DNA of 64,000 nt from Cubamyces lactineus (GCA_022376465.1 JACDTU010000001.1:1-64000); one strand, 5' to 3'. Positions 30,515 through 41,299 are shown, counted from the first letter of the stretch. The notes: generated from the letters alone by a model not told the origin. Made by a program: numbers and translations.

Positions 30515-33305
30515 TCAAGCGTAGTACAGCCCTTCTTCATCTTCGGATCTGTGAAGCTGAAGATTGATATTGGGGAAAAGCTTGTCGCGAATGAGGTGAT
30601 ATACATCGGACGGGACGCCATGTACCACCACTAGCACCTTCAGCGGATGGTTCATTGGCACGATGGGCAACACGGCGACATCTTCAGAACGAAAGACGAT
30701 ACGGCCGATGCTGAACGCCGTCAGGTTGGGGCAGTTGGTGGCGAGAGAGAAGAGTCCGCGCATGCCCGTAATCGATGCACTGGATCTATCCGGGATGGAC
30801 ATGCCTTTGATGTGTAGTTCGCTGAGGGACGGCCACGCGACTGACAAGGCCTCGAGGTCTGCGTCTTCGATCATGAATGGCACGCGGATAGAGTGTATCA
30901 TGAAAGTGCGCATCTTGCGGAGATCGAGCAGCGGACTAGCAACTGTCAAGAGAGAGCGTATCGGGACGCCATCTAGCGGTGCAGACATAGTCACTCGGAC
31001 GCTGAGGACCTCCAAATTGGGGAAGGAACGCGACCAAGTCGCACATGTCTGTTGGAGGTACGTGACGCTGGAGCACTCCATGTGGTGAATATGGAGTGAT
31101 TGAAGGCGTGCAGAAGTGATGACTCCATATGACGGATAGTGTTCACGATACATGGGGATGCGAAGGTGTCTGAGATGGGGTAGATCCGGGGCGGTCGGGA
31201 GGGAAGCCGCTAAGTTGTGCTCGATGGGAATGTCCAATGTCAGGCTTTCAAGTTCGACGAGGCGAGCCAAATTGATGAAGCTTGAGAGACTAATCGGGGG
31301 TGTTCCGCTCTGTCCGTACAGATGGAGGCCGCGGAAGGTAGGAGGATGAGATAGTGAGAGCACCGTGAGGAGTTCGGATGTATCCAGTCCATCAGTACAA
31401 ATTGTAAGATGCGAAATCCGTGTTGCCCGCTTGCAAATACCCTCGACGATCCCGGGGACGATGGCTTGCCATGTGGACAAAAGGTTAGCGGATGTGCGTG
31501 AAGGATGCGTACATATAATAAGTAGCATCTTGTCAATTGCCGGGGAGAGGAACTGCAAGACCCCAGGAAGTTCCGTCTCTGGCCATACTGCCCCCCACTT
31601 CAGTGTGCGAAGGTTGGGACAAACACATTGGTTGCCGAACAAGGTCTTCATGGACTTCCAACTCTCTGGCGTCAGACTGTGCGGCTCAAGCGGATTTGAA
31701 ATATAGAGTGACCGAATGTAAGCAGCATACTTGCGTAATCGCGCCCATTCGTGTGCTGATACACGCCCAAACGAGGCGCATACCTGGGGGATATCAGCGG
31801 CCTGCAGATATCGGGGCTGGGAATCTGCGAGATCGGCCTGATATCTGCGCAAGCTATATCGGACCGACCTTGCACACATCTACCGGGGCGATATTGACGC
31901 CCCAAGGTTGGCCCGATGTTGGCAGCCAGATGCCCTGCCAATACCAGCCCAGTGCTGGGCTGTTCTCTGCAAGATTCGCATGCGCACGTCGCTACAGGTT
32001 TGATACGTTGGCCCATTTGTCATATAGAATACATATCGTGGTAATGGAATTACATTCTACTGTCGCACACAACATATCAGAAGAGCGTGTGGTGCACAGA
32101 ATGGTAGGATTTTATGCTACATAGGAGACTACATGTAGTGTATACAATCAATGAATCACACCGCAAATGGTTCCGCCGCATGGCACATGGGAAGAGGGAA
32201 GATAGTCAGACGTACGAGTAGCTTTCACATCAGTGCCTTCTAACAGCGCTGCATGCTGTATCTAGGTCAGCCATATCAACTGCAAGTGTAGAAGACTACA
32301 CTTACGCACCAAGAATGCTCTGAGATATGCCACGCCCTTGACCTGTTGGGATCCCAAACGATGGGAGAGCTCTTGGACCACAGTTGTGTGGCGTCAGAGA
32401 GGGGGTAGCATGGGCTAGGGGAGATTGGGAGAAGCAGTCGGAAGGGAGAGGAGAAGTAAGAGTTGGAAGTGAGAGGGGGACGTCGACGTGGTGGTTGAAG
32501 GAGAGCTACCGCAGACACGGACGTGGCATGGCGGGCATGGCGTGTAAGCGGCGTGCAAAGCGCCCGAACCATTGATCACAAGGGAATGCAGGACTTGCGT
32601 TCTGAGAGAGGACTTGGGCTCGAGCGAGGCCAGCCTAGCGCGCATACACGTGATCCCTACACATCTTCGCCCGACATCGGTGGGGAAGGTATCTGCCCGT
32701 TGCCGCTGCAGATACTCGGCGCGGTGTTTGGGCATCCCAGGCCGATACTTGCTTTGCCGTGGACCGTCGCATATTTGAGCGCCAACCCCGGGCAATATAG
32801 GCGGATAGTGACCGCCCGCCGACCAGCGGAGATCAGTCCATCGTTAGCCTATGACTGGTCAAATAAAGCTTGCGCAAATACTGGTCCGATATGGAAGACG
32901 TTTGGCCGTGTAGGTGGTCGGGAAGATGCTTACCCGAAATGTCAGTAAAGTGCTTGATAACAGGACGCAAAACACCCTCACATATGCGTCACCAGAAGAC
33001 CCGCCATACGTCTGCTCTGCATTCTCTTGCACCTTCGCAAAGAACCGCCCAATGAGACTGAAGAGGGGTAAGAGGCTTTCGAGCTGGCGCCATAGGACGC
33101 GTAGCGCAGGTTCGTGGAACGCGCTGCACACGCGCGCTGCACTCGTGAGGCTCCTCCGTCTATCGACTTCCGCATCTCGAGGGGCTCTGTAGCATGTGAA
33201 GCTAACTAGGTCCACAAGTGGGTGCCCGTGAGTAACCTCGTAGTCGAACCATTGGAAGATCTCGTCGAGGATGTCGACGTTCAAGAGAACGGATTGCTGA
33301 GCCAT
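30515..33305 (-). CDS. F-box/LRR-like protein with an oversized intron
   Basis: Probable substrate adaptor of an SCF ubiquitin ligase, from the F-box families expanded in mushrooms. Two exons: 33305-32934 and 31783-30515, 546 residues. The N-terminus (VLLNVDILDEIFQWFDY, about residues 6-22) is the F-box core. SAARVCSAFHEPALRVLWRQLESLLPLF is the typical segment after it. The second exon, from ASFGRVSAHEWARLRKYAAYIRSL, carries irregular leucine-rich repeats (NLRTLKWG, LESLTLDIPI, LRHLRIP, LSELHIKGM, NLTAFSIG). Donor CGG/GTAAGC and acceptor CCCCAG/GTA are both phase 0, so the frame joins cleanly across 1150 nt. All other introns here but two are under 80 nt. If the intron is not removed, the product stops after about 148 residues. 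Confidence 0.82.
31784..32933 (-). repeat. long F-box intron containing a decayed inverted-repeat element
   Basis: The ends resemble each other in inverted orientation. Left (about 31834-31865) reads ATCGGCCTGATATCTGCGCAAGCT and continues TATATCGGACC; the reverse complement of the right end (about 32856-32890) reads ATCGGACCAGTATTTGCGCAAGCT and continues TTATTTGACC. Both flanks are full of short GATATC/CCGATA-type palindromes. CAGCCCAG-TG-CTGGGCTG (31946-31963) is one. No transposase frame and no clear target duplication are seen, so the type is open. Confidence 0.5.
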
Positions 33306-33778
33306 CCGGTGCTGGTAGCGTTAACGCACGGGAGGACGGGATCAACTTGAATGGAGGTAACTGGTGCACTCTCTGGGTATTGTGGCGGGGTCCGGAGCAG
33401 TGGCCGGTGCTGGTGCTTGTTTATGGCTGAGAGACGGAAACAAGTTACACTTGAAAGCTCATCACTATGGCAGATAATACTAGAGCTTACATAAGTCTTT
33501 CACAACGTTTCAACATAGACGCCCAGGTCTTGAGGTTCGCTTTCAACTACTTGTAGCTATTACTTACTCACCATGGTGTCGCAATTCGTCGGATATCGAA
33601 ATTCTCTGATGCTCCCTCCGAAGTATTCTCTCCGGATCCAGTAGATATTGGCAGCAAAAGGAATGAACTGACGGTACAAAGTGTTCTAGTGCAGCAAGTA
33701 ACTAGGGAATAAGACACACAGCCAAGCTGAAGAGACACAACGCGGCACGACGGTGACAAGCTGGGCGCCACAGAAGCC
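33306..33778. other. intergenic, nothing recognised
   Basis: Upstream of the F-box gene and downstream of the secreted-protein gene. No coding frame with a motif. Confidence 0.5.
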
Positions 33779-35258
33779 TTACGCGACACCCTTGGAGGGG
33801 TCGCCGGCGTGCGCCTTGTCGGTCGCGATGTTGGTGGTCAGCTTCGTCCTGTGATAGGAACGGACGTCAGCTATCTCGATCCGACAAGCAACGAGGCTAC
33901 GTACTGTTCCTCGGAGATCTTCGACTCGATGTCGGAGGTGTCGTCACCCGACGCCTGAGCCTTGGCGAGCTTGATCTTCAGCACCTGCACCTCACCGGTG
34001 AGCTTCAAGACCTTGTTCTTGATCTTGCCGTTCTGGAGCGCGTCGGCTGCTCCCACTCGTCAGCGCAACGCCCCATGGTTTACGAGCTCACAAGACAGCT
34101 GCGACTCACCCTCATCGCCGCTCGCAGCATCGATAGCGGGGTCAAACTGGTCGGTCTCAGCGGATTCGGCAGCCTCGCGCATGGTCTCCATGTTCTCCGC
34201 AACGCTGTCGTCGAGCGTGGAGAGGTCGATGCCGGCGAGGGGGTCGACGAAGACTGCGTTGGCTTGCGCCTCTGCGTCACCAGCAGTGCCATCCGAGATC
34301 TGGAAGTCCGCGTAGCTGCCAACCCATCGTCAATATAATACGCATATAGGAACCCATGCGCGATCGCTTACTCCTGGACGGGGAAGGAGATCGAAGAGCC
34401 GTCAGCACCGCCAGATGCAGATGCGGAAGCAGAGGCAGAGGCGGTCGCGGATGCAGCAGCCGAAGACGCCTTTGTTGCAGAGGCTTTCGCCGTCGCAGAA
34501 GCAGAGGAGGCAGAAGACTTAGTGGAAGCAGCGGCGTTGTTAGTAGACGAGCCACCGGTTACACCCTTGGAGGGCTGTCCAGCCGCCTTCTGGTCAAGCG
34601 CGATGTTGCTGTTCAGCTTCGTCCTGCGGGACGTCCCACCATCAGTAAAATACTTGACGACGGATCCAAGATTCACACTCACTGCTCTTCGGAGACTTTG
34701 CTCTCGAGGTCAGACGTATCCTTGCCCGCAGCCTTGGCTTGAGCAATCTGCGTAGCTTGACCGTCAGCGCGAGTGCCTCCTCAATGTAACGTAGACTCAA
34801 GCCGTACCTCGATGTTCAACGCCTGGATCTCTCCGGTGAGCTTGAGCACCTTGTTCTTGATTTTCCCGTTCTGGAGCGCCGTCGCTTCGGCGCCGGACGC
34901 AGCGTCGATCGCGGGGTTGAACTGCTCCGTCTCCGCGCTCTCAGCCGCCTCACGCATGGTCTGGACGGCTTTCAGCGTAGTGCTGTCGACCGTCGCGAGA
35001 TCAACCCCATCGAAGGGAGTGACGAAAACGGCGTTTGCCTGCGCTTCCGCATTGCCAGCGGTCCCATCAGAAATCTGGAAGTCGGCGTAGCTGTGAATTC
35101 GAATGGAAGATATTAGTGCGGGAGTACACGCGAGCAACACTTCGATAGGCTTACTCTTGGAGTTCAAAAGCGCGCTTGGCCATCTTCTGAACGCGGATGG
35201 GCGCGGCTGCGACGAGGCCAGCGACGGCCAAAGTGAAGACACAAGCAAGTCTGACCAT
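33779..35258 (-). CDS. secreted protein with two tandem SYADFQISDGTAG domains
   Basis: Extracellular protein of unknown function. Seven exons in order: 35258-35155, 35090-34808, 34747-34683, 34623-34372, 34315-34110, 34046-33905, 33848-33779, 373 residues. The signal peptide (MVRLACVFTLAVAGLVAAAP) is followed by a possible Kex2-type site (AKR, residue 28). Domain 1 (about 35-165) and domain 2 (about 250-370) share YADFQISDGTAG-AEAQANAVFV, TMREAAESAET-QF-PAIDAASG, ALQNGKIKNKVLKLTGE and a final SEEQTKL-NIA-D-A-G-PSKGV. A Ser/Ala-rich linker of about 70 residues joins them. Intron positions at the domain start (GA/C) and before TKL (CA/G) are the same in both halves, so the gene arose by internal duplication. 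A LINE now sits about 120 bases before the ATG. Confidence 0.92.
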
Positions 35259-35368
35259 CTTTGGTAGATTGAAGCGGGCGAGATGAAGTCAAGGAAAGAG
35301 CTAGGGTGCAAGAATCGACTCGAGCGATACGAGGACTGATGACCAAGGTACAGACTAGCTGTGGGGTT

Positions 35369-35379
35369 GCTGCAGAAGA
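35369..35379. repeat. 11-bp target-site duplication (LINE), 3' side copy
   Basis: GCTGCAGAAGA, found again at 41300-41310. The bases outside the 11 differ between the copies. Confidence 0.85.
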
Positions 35380-35404
35380 TAGATAGATAGATAGATAGAT
35401 AGAT
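35380..35404 (-). repeat. (TATC)n 3' tail of the LINE
   Basis: About six tetranucleotide units at the exact 3' boundary of the element, next to the target duplication. Some LINEs end in a short tandem repeat instead of poly(A). Confidence 0.8.
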
Positions 35405-35861
35405 ATGTTCCATTGCTTATAGTGGCTCTCAGGCCGTTTACGGCCTATGTGGCCACTGCCCAGTGCTACTCGGAATCTACTCTATGTCTTCCGCCCATTG
35501 AAGGGAGGGACGCGGGGTACAACCTGGCCTCTGGTGCGTCATAGGTGACTATGTCCGCCCTGCCTTTCGGTCTTGGGAGGTTCCAGGAATGCACGATGGC
35601 GGTTGCCCCGCCGTCGGCCAAAACTCCCCCCGGGCCTCGGGATGGGCCGAGACCCACCAACGCCCGAAGACAAGCTACACTACGTACACTATAGCCTACT
35701 CCTGGGCGGCAGAGAGTAGAGACGACTCCGTGACTGAGCGGTGATGATGAGACTTGAGGGGTGAATGTTGAGAGTGCTGGGGGTGATCTTGTATGCGAGT
35801 GGTGGTGGCGTGTCCCAGAAAACACGAGCCTGTCGGGTGCAGTAAGCCCGAGAAATAGATG

Positions 35862-35862
35862 G

Positions 35863-35896
<34 letters not shown>

Positions 35897-35898
35897 GA
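35862..35898. repeat. (GA)n microsatellite in the LINE 3' UTR
   Basis: A run of GA dinucleotides (CT on the element strand) within the untranslated 3' part of the LINE, just after the ORF2 stop. Confidence 0.85.
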
Positions 35899-35939
35899 GA
35901 GGAGAAGAGAAGGAGAGAAGGGTTAGGGAGACGGGCAGC

Positions 35940-38900
35940 TTAGCTTGTGTTTGACTTGTCCCGAGCTAGACGGCCAGTAGCGTCTACGAATTGGAGGAGA
36001 GCCCCTTGGCACTTGATGTTGCCCAGCGCGTGCTTGACAGTGAAAGGGAAGCGACCCATTGCGCGCCGAAACTCATGCCTCTGGGAATTGAAGCGACGAC
36101 AGCTCCTGAGGAAATGGTCGACGGTCTCCGGGGTGTGGCATGTAGGGCACATGGGCGATGATACTGCCCGGATGCGGTGAAGGAACGCGTTCAGGCCAAT
36201 ATGGCCCGATCGCAGCTGGGTAATCGCACTGCAGTGTGAACGTGGAAGTTTCCGGTAGGCTTTGAGTACCTGACGTCCCGGGGGGATGTCGCCTATGAGA
36301 CGCTTGAGGCGCTGTCCTTGTGGGGAGGCGTCCCAGCGTTGCTTCCACTCCGCCGCCGCACGTTCCCTGTAGTGTGCCTTGAGGGCAGACTGACTGCCGG
36401 GAAGGTCCTGCAAGCACGTAAGCAGCTCGGGTAGGGAAGTGGAATCACCTTCTGCTGCCGCCTTCGCCTCCGTGTCAGCCCACTCGTTGCCATCGATCCC
36501 TTTGTGGCCGGGAACCCAGATGACCCGTAGTCGAAGAGATCGGCGTGCTCGCTTGAGGCGCTCATAGTGTACGTTGAAAAGCTCGACTAACTGCTGACCG
36601 GGGCGCGGGCGGCGAGCTTTCGCTGCCCGAATGGCCGGCCTACTGTCGAGCAGGATGTTCGCCCTAGTGACGCGCGGTGTGGACTTGATGATGTCGAGGG
36701 CCAAGACCATGCCCGCCAATTCGCCTTCAAACACCAGGTGGCGTTGGTCGGACCCAAGGTAAGCACGCCGGACGTGGTGCTGGCCGCTCGGCCCCAGTGC
36801 GACAGCAGATGCGCCGATGCCGCCCTTGTAACCCGAGCCGTCAGTGAACACACAAAGTTCGCCGCTACTCACCACGTCATCCACTATCGTCGCCGCGCTC
36901 GTCTTGTCCTCGCCCTCCAACACCTCGAATCCTGCGCGTCTTGTGGGATCCCAAAGGCCGGGGTCGACAGTTTCGACATGTTGGAGCTCCGGAAAGGCAT
37001 GCAGTAGTTCGTGGATCGGTGAACGATGGAGACGGGGGTAGTAACGACGGCAGTGCTTAACCACCTTGTGGAGTGGATGAGATTCTGGCAGAGATGCTAG
37101 TCGAGCAGTCGCATTGAACGCAGCAACATTGAGACGGAGGTCGATGGGTAGTAGGCCCGCGTGGTAGTCAAGGACGATGGTGGAGGTCGACTTGAAGGCG
37201 CCTGTGATCATGAGCGCTGCCACACGCTGAACCTTACCTAGGCGCCGTGCAAGTCCTACCGAACCCTTTGTGCGTGGCGTGCCCTCCGGGTGTCGCACCG
37301 GGGTAAACCATACCGGGAGGCCATATTCCATCTTGGGGATGACAACTGCCTGGAAGAGCTGGCGGACATGGGAGTGTGGCAAGCCAAAGCGAGGTCGGGT
37401 GAGGCGCCCTATCGCCATGAGAGCTGAGGTGCCTTTTGCTATCGCCATGTCCGCATGCTCACGCCAACGGAGGCGGCGGTCCATGACAATGCCGAGGTAC
37501 TTAGCTGAGTCGGACGCCGGGATCTCGTGCCCATTCAGTGTTAGTGGTAGCGGTGAGTACTTCTTCTCGTTGCGGGTAAAGTGAATCAGCTGAAACTTGC
37601 CTAGGTCGAAACAGCACGCGTGCTGCTCCGACCAGTCTGACATCTGTGGGCCGAGGTTCGACAGCTTGCGGATGTTCTCCTCGATGGTCTTTGATGCGAC
37701 TAGCATAGCGGTGTCATCGATGAACCCGCCAGATGCTCGCTTGGTATCTCTGAGGTCTATAAGTTCAAGCAGGTCAGCGGAATAGAAAAGGTACAAGATG
37801 GGTGACAGTGGAGAGCCCTGGGGCAGACCGGTGCTTGCGCGCAGAGGTTCCGAGGTGTAGTCGTCGAACTTGAGCTGAGTGCAGCGGTCTGTGAGGAAGT
37901 CCGCGATCCACCGGACTAAGTCCTCTGGAACCTGGCGCTTTCGTAAGTTATGCAGTAGCCGCGTGTGGTTGACGAAGGGAAAAGCTGAAGTGATGTCGAG
38001 GTAGAGAACTGAGGCTACTTCGCCTCTGCGCCATGCGTCCTTGATCCGTTGGGTGATGTACAGCACCGCGTCTGTAGTCGTCCGGCCCGCACGTCCTCCA
38101 AAATGAGTGGCGGGCAGAAGGCCATGTTGCTCTGCCATTGCCGCGAGCCTCTGTGCCACGACCGCTTCAATAACCTTGCTGTATGTGTCCTCCAGCGCGA
38201 TCGGCCGATACGCCTTGGGCACTAAGTAGCTCGGCTTCCCGGGCTTGCGGAGAGTGATAGTCGTGAAGGTCTTCCACTGCTTCGGGTGATACCCCAGCGC
38301 GATGCACCTGTTCGCCAAGGTAGTCAGTGTGTGCTTGACCACATAGGAGCACTCCTTGAGAGCTGCGTTCGGGACGCCCGAGGGCCCGGCTGCCTTGAAT
38401 GGGCTAAGGTTGTCGATAGCTGCTACCACCTCTTCTAGGGAGATGGGGCTGTGGTCGAGCTGATGTGGGTAAACTGTATCAGTAATATCATCGAGCTTCG
38501 CAGGGGGAGGGGTAGGGAAAAACTGTGCCATCAAGGCATCTCGCTTCTCGTGGCAAGTCCGAGCCATCGAGCCATTCGGGAGTTGGAGAGCTGGGAGTCG
38601 AGCCGCGATCGCGTCCTCAGGGGCCTGTGTGACGTACTTGCACGCCTGCCAGATGGTCTTCTCATTGGCTTCCTCTACCCACTGGCGCCAGTGTGCGCGT
38701 TGCTGGCGACGAATTGCGGCATGGTAATTGTTACGGGCTATACGGGCTGCTGCTCTATCCACGTCAGTTGCATTGCGCTTTGCCGCTCGGTTTTGAAGAC
38801 GCTTGAGGGCACGCTGTTGCTCTGTGAGTTCCGCAGTCCACCAGCGTTTGGAGTAGGGGCTCGGTTTACTGAAGGGGACTGCCTCCTCTGCCGCCTGTGT

Positions 38901-39794
38901 GAAGATGTTAGTCATGTCTCGGACAATGGAGTCGAGCTCATCTCTGGTGGTGGCCCCATTGGCCCGCTTGTCCAGCTCGAGGGTGTCCCAGCCTTTTTCC
39001 ACCAGGCACGTGTAGACAATCCAGTCTGCGTTGCGCCATTGACGACGGGCCTCGCGCTCCAGAGTGGGTACCTCCAGGTGAAGGACTGTGTTGATGGCAC
39101 GATGGTCCGAGCCGTGGCCGTCAGCCGTCTCACAGACTGCCACTAGATCTTCTATGGTGTCCGAGACAAAGGCCAGGTCGATCGTCGACCAGGAGCGGTG
39201 AGCATCCGAGAAGCACGTGGGGGACTCGGGAGGCAGGGACAGGGAGAGAGCGTTGTCCGCAAGAAGCCGTATAAGCGCTTCGGAGTTCGACTTGCAGGTC
39301 CGTTTGGGAACGTTGGGCCCCGACCAGAGTGGGTGGTGCATGTTGAAGTCGCCCGTGAGCAGCACGGGGACCTGCGAGAGGATGGGTGCTTGAAGGGCTG
39401 ATGCTAAAAGGGCTATGGTGCTGTCAGAATTAGGAGGGTTATATACAGAGAAGATAGCAAGAGAGGTTGTCGAGAAAGTGAGCTTGACTGCGGTGAGGTC
39501 GAGGGTCTTGAGGTGTATCTGGGTGTACGAGTCGGATGGGAGCCGGTTGCTAACGTAGATCGCGCTGTGAACCAGATCCTTTTCTGACCGATTTGCAGCC
39601 GTGCTTGGGAGGATTAGGTTCCAGTGCGGCGACCTGAAAGATAGTTGTGAGTCAATGCGATACGGGAGCTCCTGAAGGCAAATGATGTCCCAGTCCTTAG
39701 GGTTAGTGAGGTTGAGCAGAGACTTGAGGACCTCCGGCTGTTTACGACAGTTGAGGCATTTGACTCGTAGACCCGCTGTGGTGGCGTCACTCAT
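35940..39794 (-). CDS. LINE ORF2: endonuclease, reverse transcriptase, RNase H
   Basis: 1284-residue protein that nicks the target and reverse-transcribes the element RNA. Residues 1-230: exonuclease/endonuclease fold with CLQELP (Glu), TGDFNMHHPLW and GSDHRAI (Asp-His). Residues ~460-760: reverse transcriptase with YRPIALEDTYSKVIE, FGGRAGRTTTDA, LYLDITSAFPFVNH, GLPQGSPLSPILYL and FIDDTAML, an F-x-D-D version of the catalytic box. Residues ~1000-1130: RNase H with FTDGSGYKGG, FEGELAG, LLDSRPA and a final Asp in GNEWADTEA. A C-terminal zinc motif CPTCHTPETVDHFLRSC follows. The ATG overlaps the ORF1 stop as ATGA. No stop or frameshift is seen. Confidence 0.95.
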   Translation of the reverse strand: MSDATTAGLRVKCLNCRKQPEVLKSLLNLTNPKDWDIICLQELPYRIDSQLSFRSPHWNLILPSTAANRSEKDLVHSAIYVSNRLPSDSYTQIHLKTLDLTAVKLTFSTTSLAIFSVYNPPNSDSTIALLASALQAPILSQVPVLLTGDFNMHHPLWSGPNVPKRTCKSNSEALIRLLADNALSLSLPPESPTCFSDAHRSWSTIDLAFVSDTIEDLVAVCETADGHGSDHRAINTVLHLEVPTLEREARRQWRNADWIVYTCLVEKGWDTLELDKRANGATTRDELDSIVRDMTNIFTQAAEEAVPFSKPSPYSKRWWTAELTEQQRALKRLQNRAAKRNATDVDRAAARIARNNYHAAIRRQQRAHWRQWVEEANEKTIWQACKYVTQAPEDAIAARLPALQLPNGSMARTCHEKRDALMAQFFPTPPPAKLDDITDTVYPHQLDHSPISLEEVVAAIDNLSPFKAAGPSGVPNAALKECSYVVKHTLTTLANRCIALGYHPKQWKTFTTITLRKPGKPSYLVPKAYRPIALEDTYSKVIEAVVAQRLAAMAEQHGLLPATHFGGRAGRTTTDAVLYITQRIKDAWRRGEVASVLYLDITSAFPFVNHTRLLHNLRKRQVPEDLVRWIADFLTDRCTQLKFDDYTSEPLRASTGLPQGSPLSPILYLFYSADLLELIDLRDTKRASGGFIDDTAMLVASKTIEENIRKLSNLGPQMSDWSEQHACCFDLGKFQLIHFTRNEKKYSPLPLTLNGHEIPASDSAKYLGIVMDRRLRWREHADMAIAKGTSALMAIGRLTRPRFGLPHSHVRQLFQAVVIPKMEYGLPVWFTPVRHPEGTPRTKGSVGLARRLGKVQRVAALMITGAFKSTSTIVLDYHAGLLPIDLRLNVAAFNATARLASLPESHPLHKVVKHCRRYYPRLHRSPIHELLHAFPELQHVETVDPGLWDPTRRAGFEVLEGEDKTSAATIVDDVVSSGELCVFTDGSGYKGGIGASAVALGPSGQHHVRRAYLGSDQRHLVFEGELAGMVLALDIIKSTPRVTRANILLDSRPAIRAAKARRPRPGQQLVELFNVHYERLKRARRSLRLRVIWVPGHKGIDGNEWADTEAKAAAEGDSTSLPELLTCLQDLPGSQSALKAHYRERAAAEWKQRWDASPQGQRLKRLIGDIPPGRQVLKAYRKLPRSHCSAITQLRSGHIGLNAFLHRIRAVSSPMCPTCHTPETVDHFLRSCRRFNSQRHEFRRAMGRFPFTVKHALGNIKCQGALLQFVDATGRLARDKSNTS

Positions 39795-41236
39795 GCAGCC
39801 AGGCCCGCCCTGTTCGGGCGAGCCGGTGTCGACTTGGGGTTGAAGCTAGGGTTGAAGTACGCTGAGCCGTTAGAGAACCGTTCAAACGACTTGGCCTGCG
39901 CGGCCGCCTTGACCGGGCAGCAGCCTGCCACAGATTTGTGGGGCCCACCGCAGTTCGCGCAATGAGCCTTGATGTGTGGGCAGTGTTGGACGTTGCTGCA
40001 TTTCGTTTTGGCTGGGCACGCGCACTCTCGTGTCGGATGGTTTCCCGCACAACGTGCGCACTTGAGGGACGCAGGTTCGGATAGGTGGGGACACGCCTTG
40101 GCGACGTGGCCAAATTCTTGACAGCGGAAACATTGGACAGGTGGTGGACTGAACTTTCGAACCGGGCAGATCGCACCGCATATGGACAGGGACCTGTAGA
40201 TGAGCGCATCGGCTACCGACGCGTCGGAGAGGGTGATAACAAGTGTTGCGTCGGTCTTTGTTGTGGTGCGCATGTGTTGTTCATGTAACCAGCGTGCGTT
40301 CACGATGGCGTCAGGAGAGGGGATGGTCCCTTGATTGGACAGGAAGATAGTTTCTCTCGCCGACGGCGCGCGCGGGTCGAACGTTATAGGTACAGCGGCA
40401 GCCGAGACTACATAAGACTTGCGCTCGATGGCGGCGTTGGATGCGAAGTGGCTGACCCAGAGGTCCGCGTGGCGAAGCAGGAGCTGTGCCTGCAGCTCTG
40501 AGTCGGCCTGCACCAGGACGCTCCCGTTAGAACGCCTGCGGACACCGTGGACAGAGGTGCCCGCCAGGCCTTCTACTCCCGAGGCCGTGAGTGCCGTCTC
40601 GACGCGAGCTTTAAGCTCCGCCGCCGAGAGGGCGCGAGTGGACCTCGAGGTGTTCGCGTCCGGGAGGGAGATAACTACTTCCAACTCCTTCGCGCGTGGG
40701 GGGGAGACACGGTGCAGGGCAGGGGGGGGAGTAGCTGCTGCAGGGGGGTGAGGGGCGGAACAAACGGGCATGGTACTCGCCTTGAACGCAGCTTCAATCG
40801 AAGCCTTGACGGCGATGGTAGCTTGTTCCGTGAATGACTTCACCGCACTTTGCGTTAGAGACTTCATTGTGGCCTCCAATTCAGCACGCGACGCGCGGTC
40901 GAGTGTGGACGGCGGCGGTGAGGCTGAGCCACTTGTGTCTTTCGGCGGGTCCGCCACTCCCCTGGTGGCCTCGTCAATGAGAGCGATGGCTCGCGCCGCT
41001 GTCAGAAGTTTGTCAAGACGTTCCTTGCGGCAGCGAGCTAGGCCCGGAATGAAAGTTAGTTCTAGGTGAATTTGGTCGAGTAGCTCTGGTAGCGAGCCCG
41101 CGGGGGCGAGTGGCGCTTTATCGTCCACTCCTGTCGGCCGGTTCCAGTCCAGCACCAGCGAGTTAGCCTGAGAACCAGAAGGCGGTGATGAAGCAGGAGC
41201 GGGTTTGCGAGAGGATCGCGCAGCACTAGGAGCCAT
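39791..41236 (-). CDS. LINE ORF1: gag-like nucleic-acid-binding protein
   Basis: 481 residues from the ATG at 41236, which sits in an ideal context (CCGCCATGG). The N-terminal part is Ser/Pro/Ala-rich, with an amphipathic segment around 100-160 (LEATMKSLTQSAVKSFTEQA). A fold resembling an RNA-recognition region follows (VEGLAGTSVHGVRRRSNGSVLVQAD). Three zinc knuckles near the C-terminus are CFRCQEFGHVAKAC, CARCAGNHPTREC and CANCGGPHKSVAGC. The frame is open for 142 more codons upstream of the ATG, reaching into host sequence. It ends four bases into ORF2. Confidence 0.93.
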   Translation of the reverse strand: MAPSAARSSRKPAPASSPPSGSQANSLVLDWNRPTGVDDKAPLAPAGSLPELLDQIHLELTFIPGLARCRKERLDKLLTAARAIALIDEATRGVADPPKDTSGSASPPPSTLDRASRAELEATMKSLTQSAVKSFTEQATIAVKASIEAAFKASTMPVCSAPHPPAAATPPPALHRVSPPRAKELEVVISLPDANTSRSTRALSAAELKARVETALTASGVEGLAGTSVHGVRRRSNGSVLVQADSELQAQLLLRHADLWVSHFASNAAIERKSYVVSAAAVPITFDPRAPSARETIFLSNQGTIPSPDAIVNARWLHEQHMRTTTKTDATLVITLSDASVADALIYRSLSICGAICPVRKFSPPPVQCFRCQEFGHVAKACPHLSEPASLKCARCAGNHPTRECACPAKTKCSNVQHCPHIKAHCANCGGPHKSVAGCCPVKAAAQAKSFERFSNGSAYFNPSFNPKSTPARPNRAGLAA

Positions 41237-41299
41237 GGCGGTGGGGGGCGTGTGAGCCACTCGGCCAGTTGATGGGAGTCGGAGATCAAGATGTGTGTC

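Larger units (their letters stand above)
35380..41299 (-). mobile_element. full-length Tad-like LINE (non-LTR retrotransposon)
   Basis: About 5920 bp between two GCTGCAGAAGA target duplications. In its own direction it has a 63-nt leader, ORF1 (gag-like, zinc knuckles), ORF2 (endonuclease, reverse transcriptase, RNase H), a ~560-nt 3' UTR with a (CT)n tract, and a (TATC)n tail in place of poly(A). Both ORFs are open. The combination of apurinic-type endonuclease, RT and RNase H fits the fungal Tad1 group or its relatives. Completeness at the 5' end is unusual for a LINE and points to a recent insertion. It inserted in the 5' region of the secreted-protein gene in the same orientation. Confidence 0.92.
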
